This document shows positions 25,943 to 36,338 of a DNA stretch of 64,000 bases, in pieces; position 1 is the stretch's first letter; each line of letters starts with the position of its first letter. The DNA comes from Micromonospora sediminimaris (GTDB lineage Bacteria; Actinomycetota; Actinomycetes; Mycobacteriales; Micromonosporaceae), in contig FOLJ01000006.1 of the NCBI GenBank assembly GCA_900112325.1, positions 1 through 64,000 on the forward strand. Direction: 5' to 3'. The position numbers and the translations under genes were made by a program. The notes below the pieces were generated by a model. The model searched no databases. It had not been told where the DNA came from and worked only from the letters and a program-made list of their open reading frames with translations.

Positions 25943-26907
25943 GGGGTCTCTCCCGGGGGGTTGGCGCGGTCGTCGGGGGTACGCGGAAGCTGAACCACCA
26001 CGGTCTGCGCCCGCTTGTCGTGCAGCGCCTGCCGTAGCGGATGGTCGAAGAGCGGTGAGAGCGCGTCGATCAGCTGGAGCAGCAGGCCGAGGCCGCAGCA
26101 GTACCAGAGCAGCGTGGGCAGGCCGAGAGTGTTCCAGCGGCGCAGGGCCCGGCCGAAGCCCAGTGGTGCGTCCGCCTCGACCGGCACCGCCCTGACCCTT
26201 AGCAGCCGCTTGCCGAACGTCTGCCCACTGGCGGCCATCGACGGCACCTCGTACGCCAGCCAGAGCGAGGTGGCGATGAGCAGGATCGTCACGACCAGCG
26301 CACCGGCCTGATCACCGGCGGCGGGCAACGGGTCGGTGGTGCGGTCCTGGTCCTGCACCCGACGCCAGAACTCGTCGAGTGGCGCCGAGAGTTCCTGGAG
26401 GTAGCGCCAGACGAACCAGCCGTTGACCAGGGCGTTGAGCAGGAGGACGATGCCGAAGTCGATCAACCGGGCACTCAGCCGGGCACCGAACGAGGCCAAC
26501 GGCATCCCGTGCGGACGGGGGGCCGGCGGGCGTCCGGGCCAGGTCGGGTACGGCCAGCCGGGCGGCGGCCCCTGCGGCGTGTCACCTGTCGGCCAGGCCG
26601 GCGGCGCGCCCGGAGATCCCTGACCGCCGGGCCAACCCGGTGGCGTTCCGCCGCCCGGCTGCCCTGTCGGCGGGCCTTGCGGCCAGGTGACCGGTGGGGT
26701 GCCGCCGGACGGCAGGTCGGCTGCGGGCGGTGCCGAGGCGGACGCCGGGGAGGTGGGCTCCGGCGCCGGCTCGGGCTCGGGCTCGGGTGGGCCCTCGGGC
26801 GGCGTGACGTCCACCGGGATGGGCGCGCCGATCCAGCCCTCACCGTCCCAGTACCTGCGGGTTTCCGGGTCGGCGGGGTCGACGTACCAACCGGGTGCCA
26901 CGCTCAC
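25939..26907 (-). CDS. DUF2510-RDD family membrane protein
   Basis: 322 residues. The N-terminal DUF2510 motif ([20 protein letters not shown]) is followed by a long Pro/Gly-rich region to about residue 135. The RDD domain starts at [20 protein letters not shown] (Arg and Asp signature), with about three membrane helices and a G-Q-T-F-G-K-R motif. RDD proteins are small transporters or membrane factors of mostly unknown role. GTG start; its stop overlaps hisC. It shares design with 26930, probably a tandem duplicate. Confidence 0.75.
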   Translation of the reverse strand: MSVAPGWYVDPADPETRRYWDGEGWIGAPIPVDVTPPEGPPEPEPEPAPEPTSPASASAPPAADLPSGGTPPVTWPQGPPTGQPGGGTPPGWPGGQGSPGAPPAWPTGDTPQGPPPGWPYPTWPGRPPAPRPHGMPLASFGARLSARLIDFGIVLLLNALVNGWFVWRYLQELSAPLDEFWRRVQDQDRTTDPLPAAGDQAGALVVTILLIATSLWLAYEVPSMAASGQTFGKRLLRVRAVPVEADAPLGFGRALRRWNTLGLPTLLWYCCGLGLLLQLIDALSPLFDHPLRQALHDKRAQTVVVQLPRTPDDRANPPGETP

Positions 26908-26929
26908 GGCGAGGCCTCGCTGCGCTCAG

Positions 26930-27667
26930 TCACCTCGACACCTTAACGACGACGGTCCCGGCGAACTTGTCGTGGAGGCACTGCTGCCAGGGCTTGTCCC
27001 ACAACTGCCAGAGGCCGTCGACGTAACTGCCGCCGGGCACCAGCGACCCGCCCACGAACTCCACGAGGTATCGCTTCCCCGCCATCCGTCGATCGAGGGT
27101 GCCGGTCGGGTCGAGCGGCACCACCTGGAGGCCCATCACCTTCTTGCCCAGAGTCTGGCCCGTCCGCTTGAGGTACTCGACGTGGTACAGCCAGTAGATG
27201 CCGAACATGATCACGAGAGACGCGGCCTGGAGCAGCAGCATCGGCAGCAGGATCTCCACGACGAACAACCCGGGTTCCGCCACGGTGCCGTCCGGGTTGG
27301 TCTCCGGATTCACGGCCAGCATCCGGGCCATGAAGATCACGAAAAGCGGCCCGAACACCACCAACAGGGCAGCGACGACGACGGCGGTGTCGATCAGGTA
27401 CGCCAGCAGCCGGTCACCGAAGCTGGCCAGCGGCTGCCCACCCGGCCCCAGCACCGGCGGTGGCGGCCCGGCAGCCCAGCCGGCCGGTGGCGGTCCCACC
27501 GGCCAGGGCGGCTGGGACGCGTACCCCGGCGGACCTGGCTGTCCCGGCGGCGGCTGGACGGGCGGCGCCCACTGTGCCGGAACCTGGGGTGGGCCGGCCG
27601 GTGGCGCGGCACCGCCGGCCGGGGGCTCGCCGGCCGGCGGTGTCGGGTGCGTGGGTGGCTGGGTCAC
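26930..27667 (-). CDS. RDD family membrane protein with proline-rich N terminus
   Basis: 245 residues. About 85 Pro/Gly-rich residues precede the RDD domain (ASFGDRLLAYLIDTAVVVAALL; GQTLGKKVMGLQVV). GTG 27667 lies 12 bases after the hppD stop on the same strand, and the next RDD gene starts 22 bases beyond this stop. Being inside an hppD-to-hisC operon hints at transport of, or membrane tolerance to, aromatic acids, but no direct evidence is visible. Confidence 0.72.
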   Translation of the reverse strand: MTQPPTHPTPPAGEPPAGGAAPPAGPPQVPAQWAPPVQPPPGQPGPPGYASQPPWPVGPPPAGWAAGPPPPVLGPGGQPLASFGDRLLAYLIDTAVVVAALLVVFGPLFVIFMARMLAVNPETNPDGTVAEPGLFVVEILLPMLLLQAASLVIMFGIYWLYHVEYLKRTGQTLGKKVMGLQVVPLDPTGTLDRRMAGKRYLVEFVGGSLVPGGSYVDGLWQLWDKPWQQCLHDKFAGTVVVKVSR

Positions 27668-27678
27668 GCTCGACAGTG

Positions 27679-29526
<1,848 letters not shown>

Positions 29527-30513
29527 TCAGTCGGCGGTGAGGGCGTCGCCGAGCGGGGTGCGGCGGTACCGGACGGATCGGCCGGACCGGACCCGGGTGA
29601 TCAGGCCGGCGTCGCGCAGCACGGACAGGTGGTCGCCGACGCCGCCCAGGCTCATCCCGAGCTGCACGACGAGTTGACTGGTCGTGGCGGGCAGGGCGAG
29701 CGCCCGCAGCACAGCCGCGCGGGAGCGCCCGACCAGCCGGTCCAGCGCGTCCTCGGGGCGGCCGGGGTCGGGCGGCCCGAGCAGCTCGGCCACCCCGGAG
29801 GCCCGGTAGACGATCGCGAACGGCCACGGCGGCTCGACGTAGTTGATCATCATGCCGAAGACCGTGGGGATGAAGAGCAGGCCCCGCCCGTCCAGCGAGT
29901 AGCTGCGGGGGTCGCGGTCGGCCACCTCGATCGCGCCGAGGCCGCCGCCGGAGACCCAGCGCAGCCTCGGGTCGAGATCCGCCACGGCGGCCCCCCAGCC
30001 GTACGCGAGCAGGCGGCCCGCGCGATGGACCAGGTCCCGTTCCAGCACCGCCCGAAGTCGCGGCCAGTCCGGCTGCACCAGCGCCATCCAGGACGCCTCG
30101 ATCGCGTCGGCCAGCCGGTCGACGACGTCCGGCGAGTCGTAGATCCGGCGGGCGTACGCCGGTGGGGTGCGCAGTCCGACAAGGTTGCGGGACAGTTCGT
30201 CGCGGGCCTGCCCGAGCGGCGTGGCCCGGACCACGGCCAGCTCGTCGGAGAAGGTGCGGCCGATGCCGTCGGGTGGCGGCTGGATGAAGTCGGCGTTGTA
30301 GCCGCCCCGGCGTAGCAGCGCCATCAGCGCGCCCACCGCCGGGTAGTCCCGGCGCAGTTGCTCGAAGACTGATCGGGTGCGGGCCACCCAGGGGGCCAGC
30401 CCCGGCACGGCGTGCTGGCCGGCGTGGACGCGCAGCGCCCAGACCGCCTCGCCCAGCGGCGAGATGGCGTACCGACTGGCCGCCACGTCCGCCGGAGTGA
30501 CCTCGATCCGCAT
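29527..30513 (-). CDS. ArsR-type winged-helix regulator with long N-terminal domain (DUF5937 type)
   Basis: 328 residues. A conserved-type actinobacterial N-terminal region (about 1-240, beginning with a strand and ISPLGEAVWALRV) precedes a C-terminal ArsR-like winged helix (ALALPATTSQLVVQLGMSLGGVGDHLSVLRDAGLITRVRSGRSVRYRRT). It probably represses the divergent MFS exporter; the start codons are 42 bases apart across a palindrome. Confidence 0.8.
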   Translation of the reverse strand: MRIEVTPADVAASRYAISPLGEAVWALRVHAGQHAVPGLAPWVARTRSVFEQLRRDYPAVGALMALLRRGGYNADFIQPPPDGIGRTFSDELAVVRATPLGQARDELSRNLVGLRTPPAYARRIYDSPDVVDRLADAIEASWMALVQPDWPRLRAVLERDLVHRAGRLLAYGWGAAVADLDPRLRWVSGGGLGAIEVADRDPRSYSLDGRGLLFIPTVFGMMINYVEPPWPFAIVYRASGVAELLGPPDPGRPEDALDRLVGRSRAAVLRALALPATTSQLVVQLGMSLGGVGDHLSVLRDAGLITRVRSGRSVRYRRTPLGDALTAD

Positions 30514-30520
30514 CGCCCGA

Positions 30521-30542
30521 CCTTTCGTTCTCCAGCGAAAGG
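30521..30542. promoter_or_regulatory. Palindromic candidate operator between ArsR-type gene and MFS gene
   Basis: CCTTTCG - eight bases - CGAAAGG, perfect 7-bp arms, in the short divergent gap and covering the regulator's own ribosome binding site. Confidence 0.5.
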
Positions 30543-30555
30543 ATAGAGCGGTCCG

Positions 30556-31875
30556 ATGCGCGCCACCACGCTGGTCGGCGTGGACAACACCAGCATGAAC
30601 GCGCCGAAGGTGGCCGACCGGCAGGCCACCTTCCGGGACGTCTTCGCCGTCGCCGAGTTCCGGGTGATCTTCGCGAGCTACGGGATCTTCATTATCGGCG
30701 AGACGGTGAAGATGCTCGCCCTCTCCGTGCTCGTCTACGAGCGCACCGGATCCGGTCTGCTGGCTGCCCTCGCGTACGTCACCGGATTCCTGCCGCACGC
30801 GCTGGGTGGGCTGTTCCTGCTGGCCCTGGCCGACCGGTGGCCAGCCCGCGCCCTGATCGTCGGCTACGACCTGGTGCGACTGGCCGTGGTGGCGGTGCTC
30901 GCCACGGGTCTGCTCCCCCCGGCGGCGATGCTCGGCCTGGTCGCCGTCGTGGCCCTCTTCGGCCCGGTGAGCAGCGCGTCGCGTACCGCGCTGCTGCCCG
31001 AGATGCTGCACGGTGACCGGTACGTGCTGGGTCGTTCGCTGCTCACCGTGGCCGCCGGGGGTACGCAGGTGGCCGGGTTCGCCGTCGGTGGCCTGCTGTT
31101 GGGGCTGGTCGGCCCGTACGGTGCGCTCTGGCTGACGGCGGCGACCTGTGGCCTCTCCGCATTGCTGGTGCGGTTCGGGTTGGCGCCTCGTCCCGCCCGC
31201 ACCGGCCGGGCGGTTGCCGGCCCGCGGCCCGGTGCGTTCCGGGAGACCCTGCGGGTGAACCGGCAGCTGCTGGCCGACCGCCGGATCCGTGGCCTGCTGC
31301 TCGCCCAGTGGCTGCCGGGGTCACTGCTTGTCGGTGCCGAGGGGGTGGCGGTGCCGTACGCGGCCGGGCTCGGGCCGGGTGCCAATGCCGGCATCCTGCT
31401 GATGGCGGGCGCGGGCGGCATGCTTGTCGGCGACCTGTTGGTGGGGCGATTCGTCGCGCCCGCCCGGCGGGAACGCTGGACGCCGTGGCTGGCCCTGCTG
31501 CTGGGCGTACCCATGCTGGTGTTCCTGGCCCGGCCGGTGCTGCTGCCGGCGGCGGCCCTGTTCGCGGTGGCGACCGCGGGCTTCGCCTACCAGCTCGGGC
31601 TGGCCCGACGGTTCCTCGACGCGGTCCCCGAGGTACGCCGGGGGCAGGCTTTCGGCCTGGTCAGCACCGGCATGATGGCGGCGCAGGGGTTGGCCGCCGC
31701 CGGGGCCGGCGCGCTCAGCGAGGTGCTCGCGCCGGGGCTGGTGATGGCCGGTGCCGGGGCTGCTTCGATCATCGCGACGCTGCTTCTCTGGCCTGTCCTC
31801 GCCCCGGGTGGCCGACGCTCACCTGCGCCTCCGGCGCAGTCCACGCCGGCTCCTGTGGTGTCCGCTGACCGCTGA
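30556..31875 (+). CDS. MFS transporter
   Basis: 439 residues with about 12 hydrophobic segments and no large soluble domain. N-terminal VFAVAEFRVIFASYGIFIIGETV and the D-R-W loop (LALADRWPARALIVGYDLVR) match the enterobactin-exporter (EntS)-like MFS drug exporters. Substrate unknown. Divergent from an ArsR-type regulator. The start could also be ATG 30595, which would remove 13 residues. Confidence 0.8.
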   Translation: MRATTLVGVDNTSMNAPKVADRQATFRDVFAVAEFRVIFASYGIFIIGETVKMLALSVLVYERTGSGLLAALAYVTGFLPHALGGLFLLALADRWPARALIVGYDLVRLAVVAVLATGLLPPAAMLGLVAVVALFGPVSSASRTALLPEMLHGDRYVLGRSLLTVAAGGTQVAGFAVGGLLLGLVGPYGALWLTAATCGLSALLVRFGLAPRPARTGRAVAGPRPGAFRETLRVNRQLLADRRIRGLLLAQWLPGSLLVGAEGVAVPYAAGLGPGANAGILLMAGAGGMLVGDLLVGRFVAPARRERWTPWLALLLGVPMLVFLARPVLLPAAALFAVATAGFAYQLGLARRFLDAVPEVRRGQAFGLVSTGMMAAQGLAAAGAGALSEVLAPGLVMAGAGAASIIATLLLWPVLAPGGRRSPAPPAQSTPAPVVSADR

Positions 31876-31961
31876 GTCGACCAACGTGCTCGCGGTGCCG
31901 CCCACGCGATCTTTCCGGTGCGACACGCGGGGCGGTGCGGGCGGTGTTCGGCGCGGATGGC

Positions 31962-31967
31962 TACCGT
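31962..31967 (+). promoter_or_regulatory. TACCGT -10 box, leaderless-type, for 31974
   Basis: TACCGT ends six bases before the GTG at 31974. Confidence 0.45.
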
Positions 31968-31973
31968 GTCCCG

Positions 31974-33410
31974 GTGGCGAAGGGGAGCGGCCTCGGCGTA
32001 CGTAGCTGGCTGCTGCTCGGCCTGATCACGGTGGTGGTGCTCGCCGCTACCGGAGTCTGGAACCCGTTCCCCACCATGTGGGACTGGATGAACCGGCCCC
32101 AGCCGATCTCCCAGCCGGACGTGGTCTGGCAGCAACGTATCGGTGGCACCCCGCGCAGCGTCACCATCGCCGGTGAGAGCGTCGTGATCGAGCAGCGCAC
32201 CCGGGTGGAGGCCCGCAGCCTGGCCGCCGGCACGCAGCTCTGGGAGCGCAAGGCCGACTGGAGCGCGGTCACCGGCGCGGGGCGGGAAGCCGTGGTCGTC
32301 GTGGGCAAACTGCTGGTCAAGGGGTACGAGGTGCTCGACCCCACCACCGGGGTGACCCGCCGTCGCGACGATGATGCGGTGGCGGTCTGGACCTACCGCA
32401 ACCTGCTGCTGGACGCCCGCTGCGTGGAGGCCACCGACTGCACGTTGAGCGCCTGGGACCCGCGCGGCACCGTTCCGCTGTGGACCGCCTTCCTGCCCGG
32501 GGTCAGCACCGGCCTGCTCGCCGACAACCCGAATCTGCTCGACAGCCGGCGGCTCACCAGCAACCGGATCGACGGCGAGGTGGCCGGCCCGGAGGCGGTG
32601 CCGCCGCTGCTCGGCTTCCCGGTCGACGGGCGGGTGCACGTGGTGGACACCGCCACCGGCCGGGTGCTGCAGAACGTCGAACCCGGCCGGGAGGAGCGGC
32701 TCGCCGTGATCGGTGGGCGTCTGCTGCGCATCACCGCCCGGTCTCAGGACGGCAGTTGCTACTACGCGATCTCCGGTCGGGACTCGGCCACCGGACAGGA
32801 GGCATGGCAGCAGTCGGGGCTCAACCTCCGTACCGCCGACAGCGCCGGTTGCGTGCAGCGGGAGGACCCGTACGGTGCCCGGAACGTGGTGCTCGGCGTT
32901 TCGCCGGACGGCCGGGAGGTGGTCCTCGACGGGTACGACGGGCGGCTGTTGCTGGTCACCGCCGACGCCGAACGGGTGCTCGCCGTCGACGACCGGTACG
33001 CGTTGGTGCGTGCCGCCGACGGCGGTGCCGTCTCCGCCCGCGAACTCGGTGCCGGGCGGACCCGGTGGAACCGGCCGGCGGGGAAGAAGGCGGGTGCGGC
33101 CCTCACCCCGTACGCGGCGATCGTCGCCGACGAGAAGCCCAACCGGCTGGTCGCGCTCGATCCGCGGACCGGGCGGGAACTGGCCGTGCTGCGTACCTCG
33201 GCGAACGCCCTCGCCGTGGGGCCCGCCGGCATGGTGATCGGGGAGGGCCGGGAGATCGGGTACGTCCGGTTCGGCGCGGCGGCCGGTGGCACGCCGGGCG
33301 AGGCCGACGGGGCGGACCCGGGCCCCGCCGGCAGCGGCGCGGTGCCGCAGCCCCAGGACAGTTGTGGTCCGAAGAACGAGCTGTGCGCCGCCCCTGACCC
33401 CGGTAAATGA
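31974..33410 (+). CDS. Membrane-anchored PQQ-like beta-propeller protein
   Basis: 478 residues. One membrane segment near the N terminus (WLLLGLITVVVLAATGVW) precedes a long extracellular beta-propeller with W-x-x-x-I-G / A-x-x-L-x-T-G repeats (GTQLWERKADW, VHVVDTATGRVLQNV, LVALDPRTGRELAVL). A short Gly/Pro/Asp tail contains C-x5-C (DSCGPKNELCAA). It resembles the protein at 21225 in design. Function unknown. Confidence 0.65.
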   Translation: MAKGSGLGVRSWLLLGLITVVVLAATGVWNPFPTMWDWMNRPQPISQPDVVWQQRIGGTPRSVTIAGESVVIEQRTRVEARSLAAGTQLWERKADWSAVTGAGREAVVVVGKLLVKGYEVLDPTTGVTRRRDDDAVAVWTYRNLLLDARCVEATDCTLSAWDPRGTVPLWTAFLPGVSTGLLADNPNLLDSRRLTSNRIDGEVAGPEAVPPLLGFPVDGRVHVVDTATGRVLQNVEPGREERLAVIGGRLLRITARSQDGSCYYAISGRDSATGQEAWQQSGLNLRTADSAGCVQREDPYGARNVVLGVSPDGREVVLDGYDGRLLLVTADAERVLAVDDRYALVRAADGGAVSARELGAGRTRWNRPAGKKAGAALTPYAAIVADEKPNRLVALDPRTGRELAVLRTSANALAVGPAGMVIGEGREIGYVRFGAAAGGTPGEADGADPGPAGSGAVPQPQDSCGPKNELCAAPDPGK

Positions 33411-33465
33411 TCGCGCCCCCCGGCGGGTGGGACGGACCCAACCTTCTGCCCTAGGCTTTGCCGTC

Positions 33466-33549
33466 ATGAGCGAGCGGCAGCGAGCGAATCTTCAGCCCGG
33501 TGCGGTGGTGCCTCACGGCGGCACGGAGCGAAGCGGAGTGTCGTCGTGA
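33466..33549 (+). CDS. Possible 27-residue leader ORF overlapping fumarase start
   Basis: ATG 33466 opens a 27-codon frame ([12 protein letters not shown]...) whose TGA overlaps the GTG of the class I fumarase gene (GTGA). A TAGGCT box (33452-33457) lies eight bases upstream of the ATG. The DNA resembles GAGCGAGCG/GAGCGAAGCG-type intergenic repeat sequence of actinomycetes, so it may be a repeat that happens to be open, or a coupling leader. Confidence 0.3.
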   Translation: MSERQRANLQPGAVVPHGGTERSGVSS

Positions 33550-35210
33550 GCGCCGCCCAATACGCGTACGCCCCGCTGCTGCCGACCGGTCCGGATCAGA
33601 CGGACTACCGCCTGGTCACCGACGAGGGCGTCGATGTGGTCAACGGCCCCGGTGGTCGCCGGTTCCTGACGGTCGAGCCGGCCGCGCTGACCGCGCTGAC
33701 CGCCGAGGCGATGCACGACATCGCGCACTTCCTGCGCCCCGCGCACCTCGCCCAGCTGCGGTCGATCATCGATGACCCCGCGGCCTCCCCGAACGACCGG
33801 TTCGTGGCGCTGGATCTGCTGCGTAACGCCAACATCGCTGCCGGCGGGGTGCTGCCGATGTGCCAGGACACCGGCACCGCGATCGTGATGGGCAAGCGCG
33901 GGCGGCACGTGCTCACCGACGGAACGGACGCCGAGGCGATCTCGCGGGGCGTGTGGCAGGCGTACACCCGGTTGAACCTGCGCTACTCGCAACTGGCCCC
34001 GCTCACCATGTGGGAGGAGCGCAACACCGGCAGCAACCTGCCCGCGCAGGTCGAGTTGTACGCCGAGGACCCGGACGGGCACCCCGACGCGTACAAGTTC
34101 CTCTTCATGGCCAAGGGGGGCGGCTCGGCCAACAAGTCGTACCTCTACCAGGAGACGAAGGCACTGCTGAACCCGACGCGGATGATGCAGTTCCTGGAGG
34201 AGAAGCTGCGGCTGATCGGCACTTCCGCCTGCCCGCCGTACCACCTGGCCGTGGTGATCGGCGGCACCAGCGCCGAGTACGCCCTGAAGACCGCCAAGTA
34301 CGCCTCCGCCAAGTACCTCGACGCCCTGCCCACCTCCGGTTCGATGACCGCGCACGGCTTCCGGGATCTGGAGCTGGAGGCCGAGGTGCTGGAGTTGACC
34401 CGCAACTTCGGCATCGGCGCGCAGTTCGGCGGGCGCTACTTCTGCCACGACGTACGGGTGGTGCGGTTGCCCCGGCACGGCGCTTCCTGCCCGGTGGCGA
34501 TCGCGGTGTCCTGCTCGGCCGACCGGCAGGCAGTGGCCAAGATCACCCCGTCGGGTGTGTGGCTGGAACGACTCGAAACCGACCCGGCCCGCTTCCTGCC
34601 CGACGTCACCGAGGCACAGCTGGACGCGACCGAGGTGGTACGGGTCGACCTCAACCGGCCGATGGACGAGATCCGCGCCGAGCTTTCCAAGTACCCGGTG
34701 AAGACCCGGCTGTCGTTGAGCGGCCCGTTGGTGGTGGCCCGGGACATCGCTCACGCGAAGATCGCCGAGCGGCTGGACGCGGGCGAGCCGATGCCGCAGT
34801 ACCTACGCGATCACGCGGTCTACTACGCCGGCCCGGCGAAGACCCCGGAGGGCTACGCCTCCGGCTCGTTCGGCCCGACCACGGCCGGCCGGATGGACGC
34901 GTACGTGGCGAAGTTCCAGGCCGCCGGCGGTTCGATGGTGATGCTCGCCAAGGGAAACCGGTCGGGCCAGGTCACCCGCTCCTGCGAGCAGCACGGCGGC
35001 TTCTACCTCGGTTCGATCGGCGGGCCCGCGGCTCGACTCGCGCAGGACTGCATCAAGCACGTCGAGGTCCTGGAGTACGCCGAGCTGGGCATGGAGGCGG
35101 TCTGGAAGATCGAGGTGGAGGACTTCCCCGCCTTCATCGTGGTTGACGACAAGGGCAACGACTTCTTCGCCGAGGTCACCAAGCCGGTCCTCACCATCGG
35201 AAGCCGCTGA
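33546..35210 (+). CDS. fumA: Class I (Fe-S) fumarate hydratase
   Basis: 554 residues, normal for single-chain class I fumarases. The 4Fe-4S cysteines appear in [19 protein letters not shown] and TRSCEQHGG. The C-terminal beta domain has [26 protein letters not shown]. It hydrates fumarate to malate; class I enzymes are oxygen-sensitive. A class II enzyme lies about 1.1 kb downstream. The start GTG 33546 has GCGGAG seven bases before it. Confidence 0.92.
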   Translation: MSAAQYAYAPLLPTGPDQTDYRLVTDEGVDVVNGPGGRRFLTVEPAALTALTAEAMHDIAHFLRPAHLAQLRSIIDDPAASPNDRFVALDLLRNANIAAGGVLPMCQDTGTAIVMGKRGRHVLTDGTDAEAISRGVWQAYTRLNLRYSQLAPLTMWEERNTGSNLPAQVELYAEDPDGHPDAYKFLFMAKGGGSANKSYLYQETKALLNPTRMMQFLEEKLRLIGTSACPPYHLAVVIGGTSAEYALKTAKYASAKYLDALPTSGSMTAHGFRDLELEAEVLELTRNFGIGAQFGGRYFCHDVRVVRLPRHGASCPVAIAVSCSADRQAVAKITPSGVWLERLETDPARFLPDVTEAQLDATEVVRVDLNRPMDEIRAELSKYPVKTRLSLSGPLVVARDIAHAKIAERLDAGEPMPQYLRDHAVYYAGPAKTPEGYASGSFGPTTAGRMDAYVAKFQAAGGSMVMLAKGNRSGQVTRSCEQHGGFYLGSIGGPAARLAQDCIKHVEVLEYAELGMEAVWKIEVEDFPAFIVVDDKGNDFFAEVTKPVLTIGSR

Positions 35211-35226
35211 AATCAGCTGGACAATC

Positions 35227-35266
35227 ACCCACCCTTTCTCTAGAGTTTCTGAAGGAAGGGTGGGTG
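35227..35266 (+). terminator. Terminator after class I fumarase
   Basis: 11-bp stem CACCCACCCTT / AAGGGTGGGTG (35227-35237 with 35256-35266), loop of 18 bases, beginning 17 bases past the stop. Confidence 0.65.
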
Positions 35267-35375
35267 GCTCGTGGTCGCCCTCGTCGGACATAGCTGTGCC
35301 CCGGGCCGCGTGCTGAGCAGAGGCGAACACCGGGGCTTACGCCTACAACGATACCCCATTGGTGGTGAAACCCAA

Positions 35376-35839
35376 GTGGTCGTTCCCTATGAAGCGATCA
35401 GGGTTGGCATCTCGGAACTCCGGCTCGCGCCCTACGTAGCGGCTGAAGGGGGCGATCTCGGCAGGGCTCTTCGTCTCTACGCGTGGAACGTTGAGGTTTC
35501 CGGGGCCTTTCTCGGCATCCTGCACCTCCTGGAGATCCGCCTACGCAACGCGCTGGACGAGCAGTTGTGCCGGATGTATCAGCGGCAGGACTGGTGGGAC
35601 GCGCCGGACCTGCGGATCCATCACATTGGCCGGCGCGCATCCGGACATTCCGGAACCACGTCGCGCATCACGAGCCGATTCATGATAGGCGCCTTGCCGC
35701 CGACCGGTTAACGATCTTTCGACTGCTCGGTTGGATCTGCCCGGACTTCGCAGACTGGGTGACTCCCCTCGACCGAGTGCCGGAGGTGCTCAGTCGACGG
35801 CAGGATGTTGTAGAGGGTCGACTCGCACCACGCTTCTGA
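35376..35839 (+). pseudogene. Abi-like (HEPN-type) abortive infection gene remnant
   Basis: The N-terminal part (VPYEAIRVGISELRLAPYVA, RALRLYAWNVEVSGAFLGIL, IRLRNALDEQL) is read in one frame to about 35630. Homology then resumes in another frame with RTFRNHVAHHEPIHDRRLAA and LGWICPDFADWV to the stop at 35839. The R-N-H-V-A-H motif is the HEPN R-x4-H. Full-length Abi-like proteins carry roughly 80-100 residues between these parts, so an internal deletion with frame change has destroyed the gene. The upstream start is not certain. Confidence 0.7.
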
Positions 35840-35869
35840 CAGTTCGGGATCGTGGGTTTTGGAGGGGCG

Positions 35870-36265
35870 ATGCCAGTTATAGATATCGATCACGATACCG
35901 ACCGCTACCTGGAGTTTGCGGCGAAGATCGCTGGTCTTTCGAAAGGGGCGGTGGTTGCGCGGCTGGTCGAGATCCACCGGTGTGGCCAGGAAGACGGACC
36001 CTCACCCGAGGACTTGCCTGAGATCCGGGTCCACGCTGACTACGCGGGTCAACGTGTCTGGGCTACCTTCGTTCCAGGCCCAGGTAGGACGACGATCACC
36101 AGCTCGCCGGTGGAGGGAAAGACGTTCCGCACCCCGAGCGAGGCCGCCCGCGCGGTGGTGAGCGCTCTACGTCCGGGCGTCAGCCCCCAACGTAACGGTT
36201 GGACCTTCTGGACCATCACCGAGACCGGTCAGCCGCTACAGACCGTCCGGCACACCTATCGATAG
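35870..36265 (+). CDS. Small protein with RHH-like N terminus and RAMA/DUF4357-like domain
   Basis: 131 residues. The N terminus (PVIDIDHDTDRYLEFAAKIA) has a strand-helix-helix outline like ribbon-helix-helix or SeqA-N proteins. The C-terminal half matches the RAMA/DUF4357 pattern found next to restriction enzymes and adenine methylases: T-F-x-T-P-S-E-A-A-x-A-V, then NGWTFWTITETGQPLQTVR. It may bind (modified) DNA. GGAGGGGCG precedes ATG 35870. It sits right behind the Abi remnant. Confidence 0.6.
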   Translation: MPVIDIDHDTDRYLEFAAKIAGLSKGAVVARLVEIHRCGQEDGPSPEDLPEIRVHADYAGQRVWATFVPGPGRTTITSSPVEGKTFRTPSEAARAVVSALRPGVSPQRNGWTFWTITETGQPLQTVRHTYR

Positions 36266-36338
36266 CAGACCCTGTCGGTAGGGAGATTGCTCGCCCGATC
36301 ATCTGCACGTCGTCGCGGTGCGCGGCAGGATGGTACGC

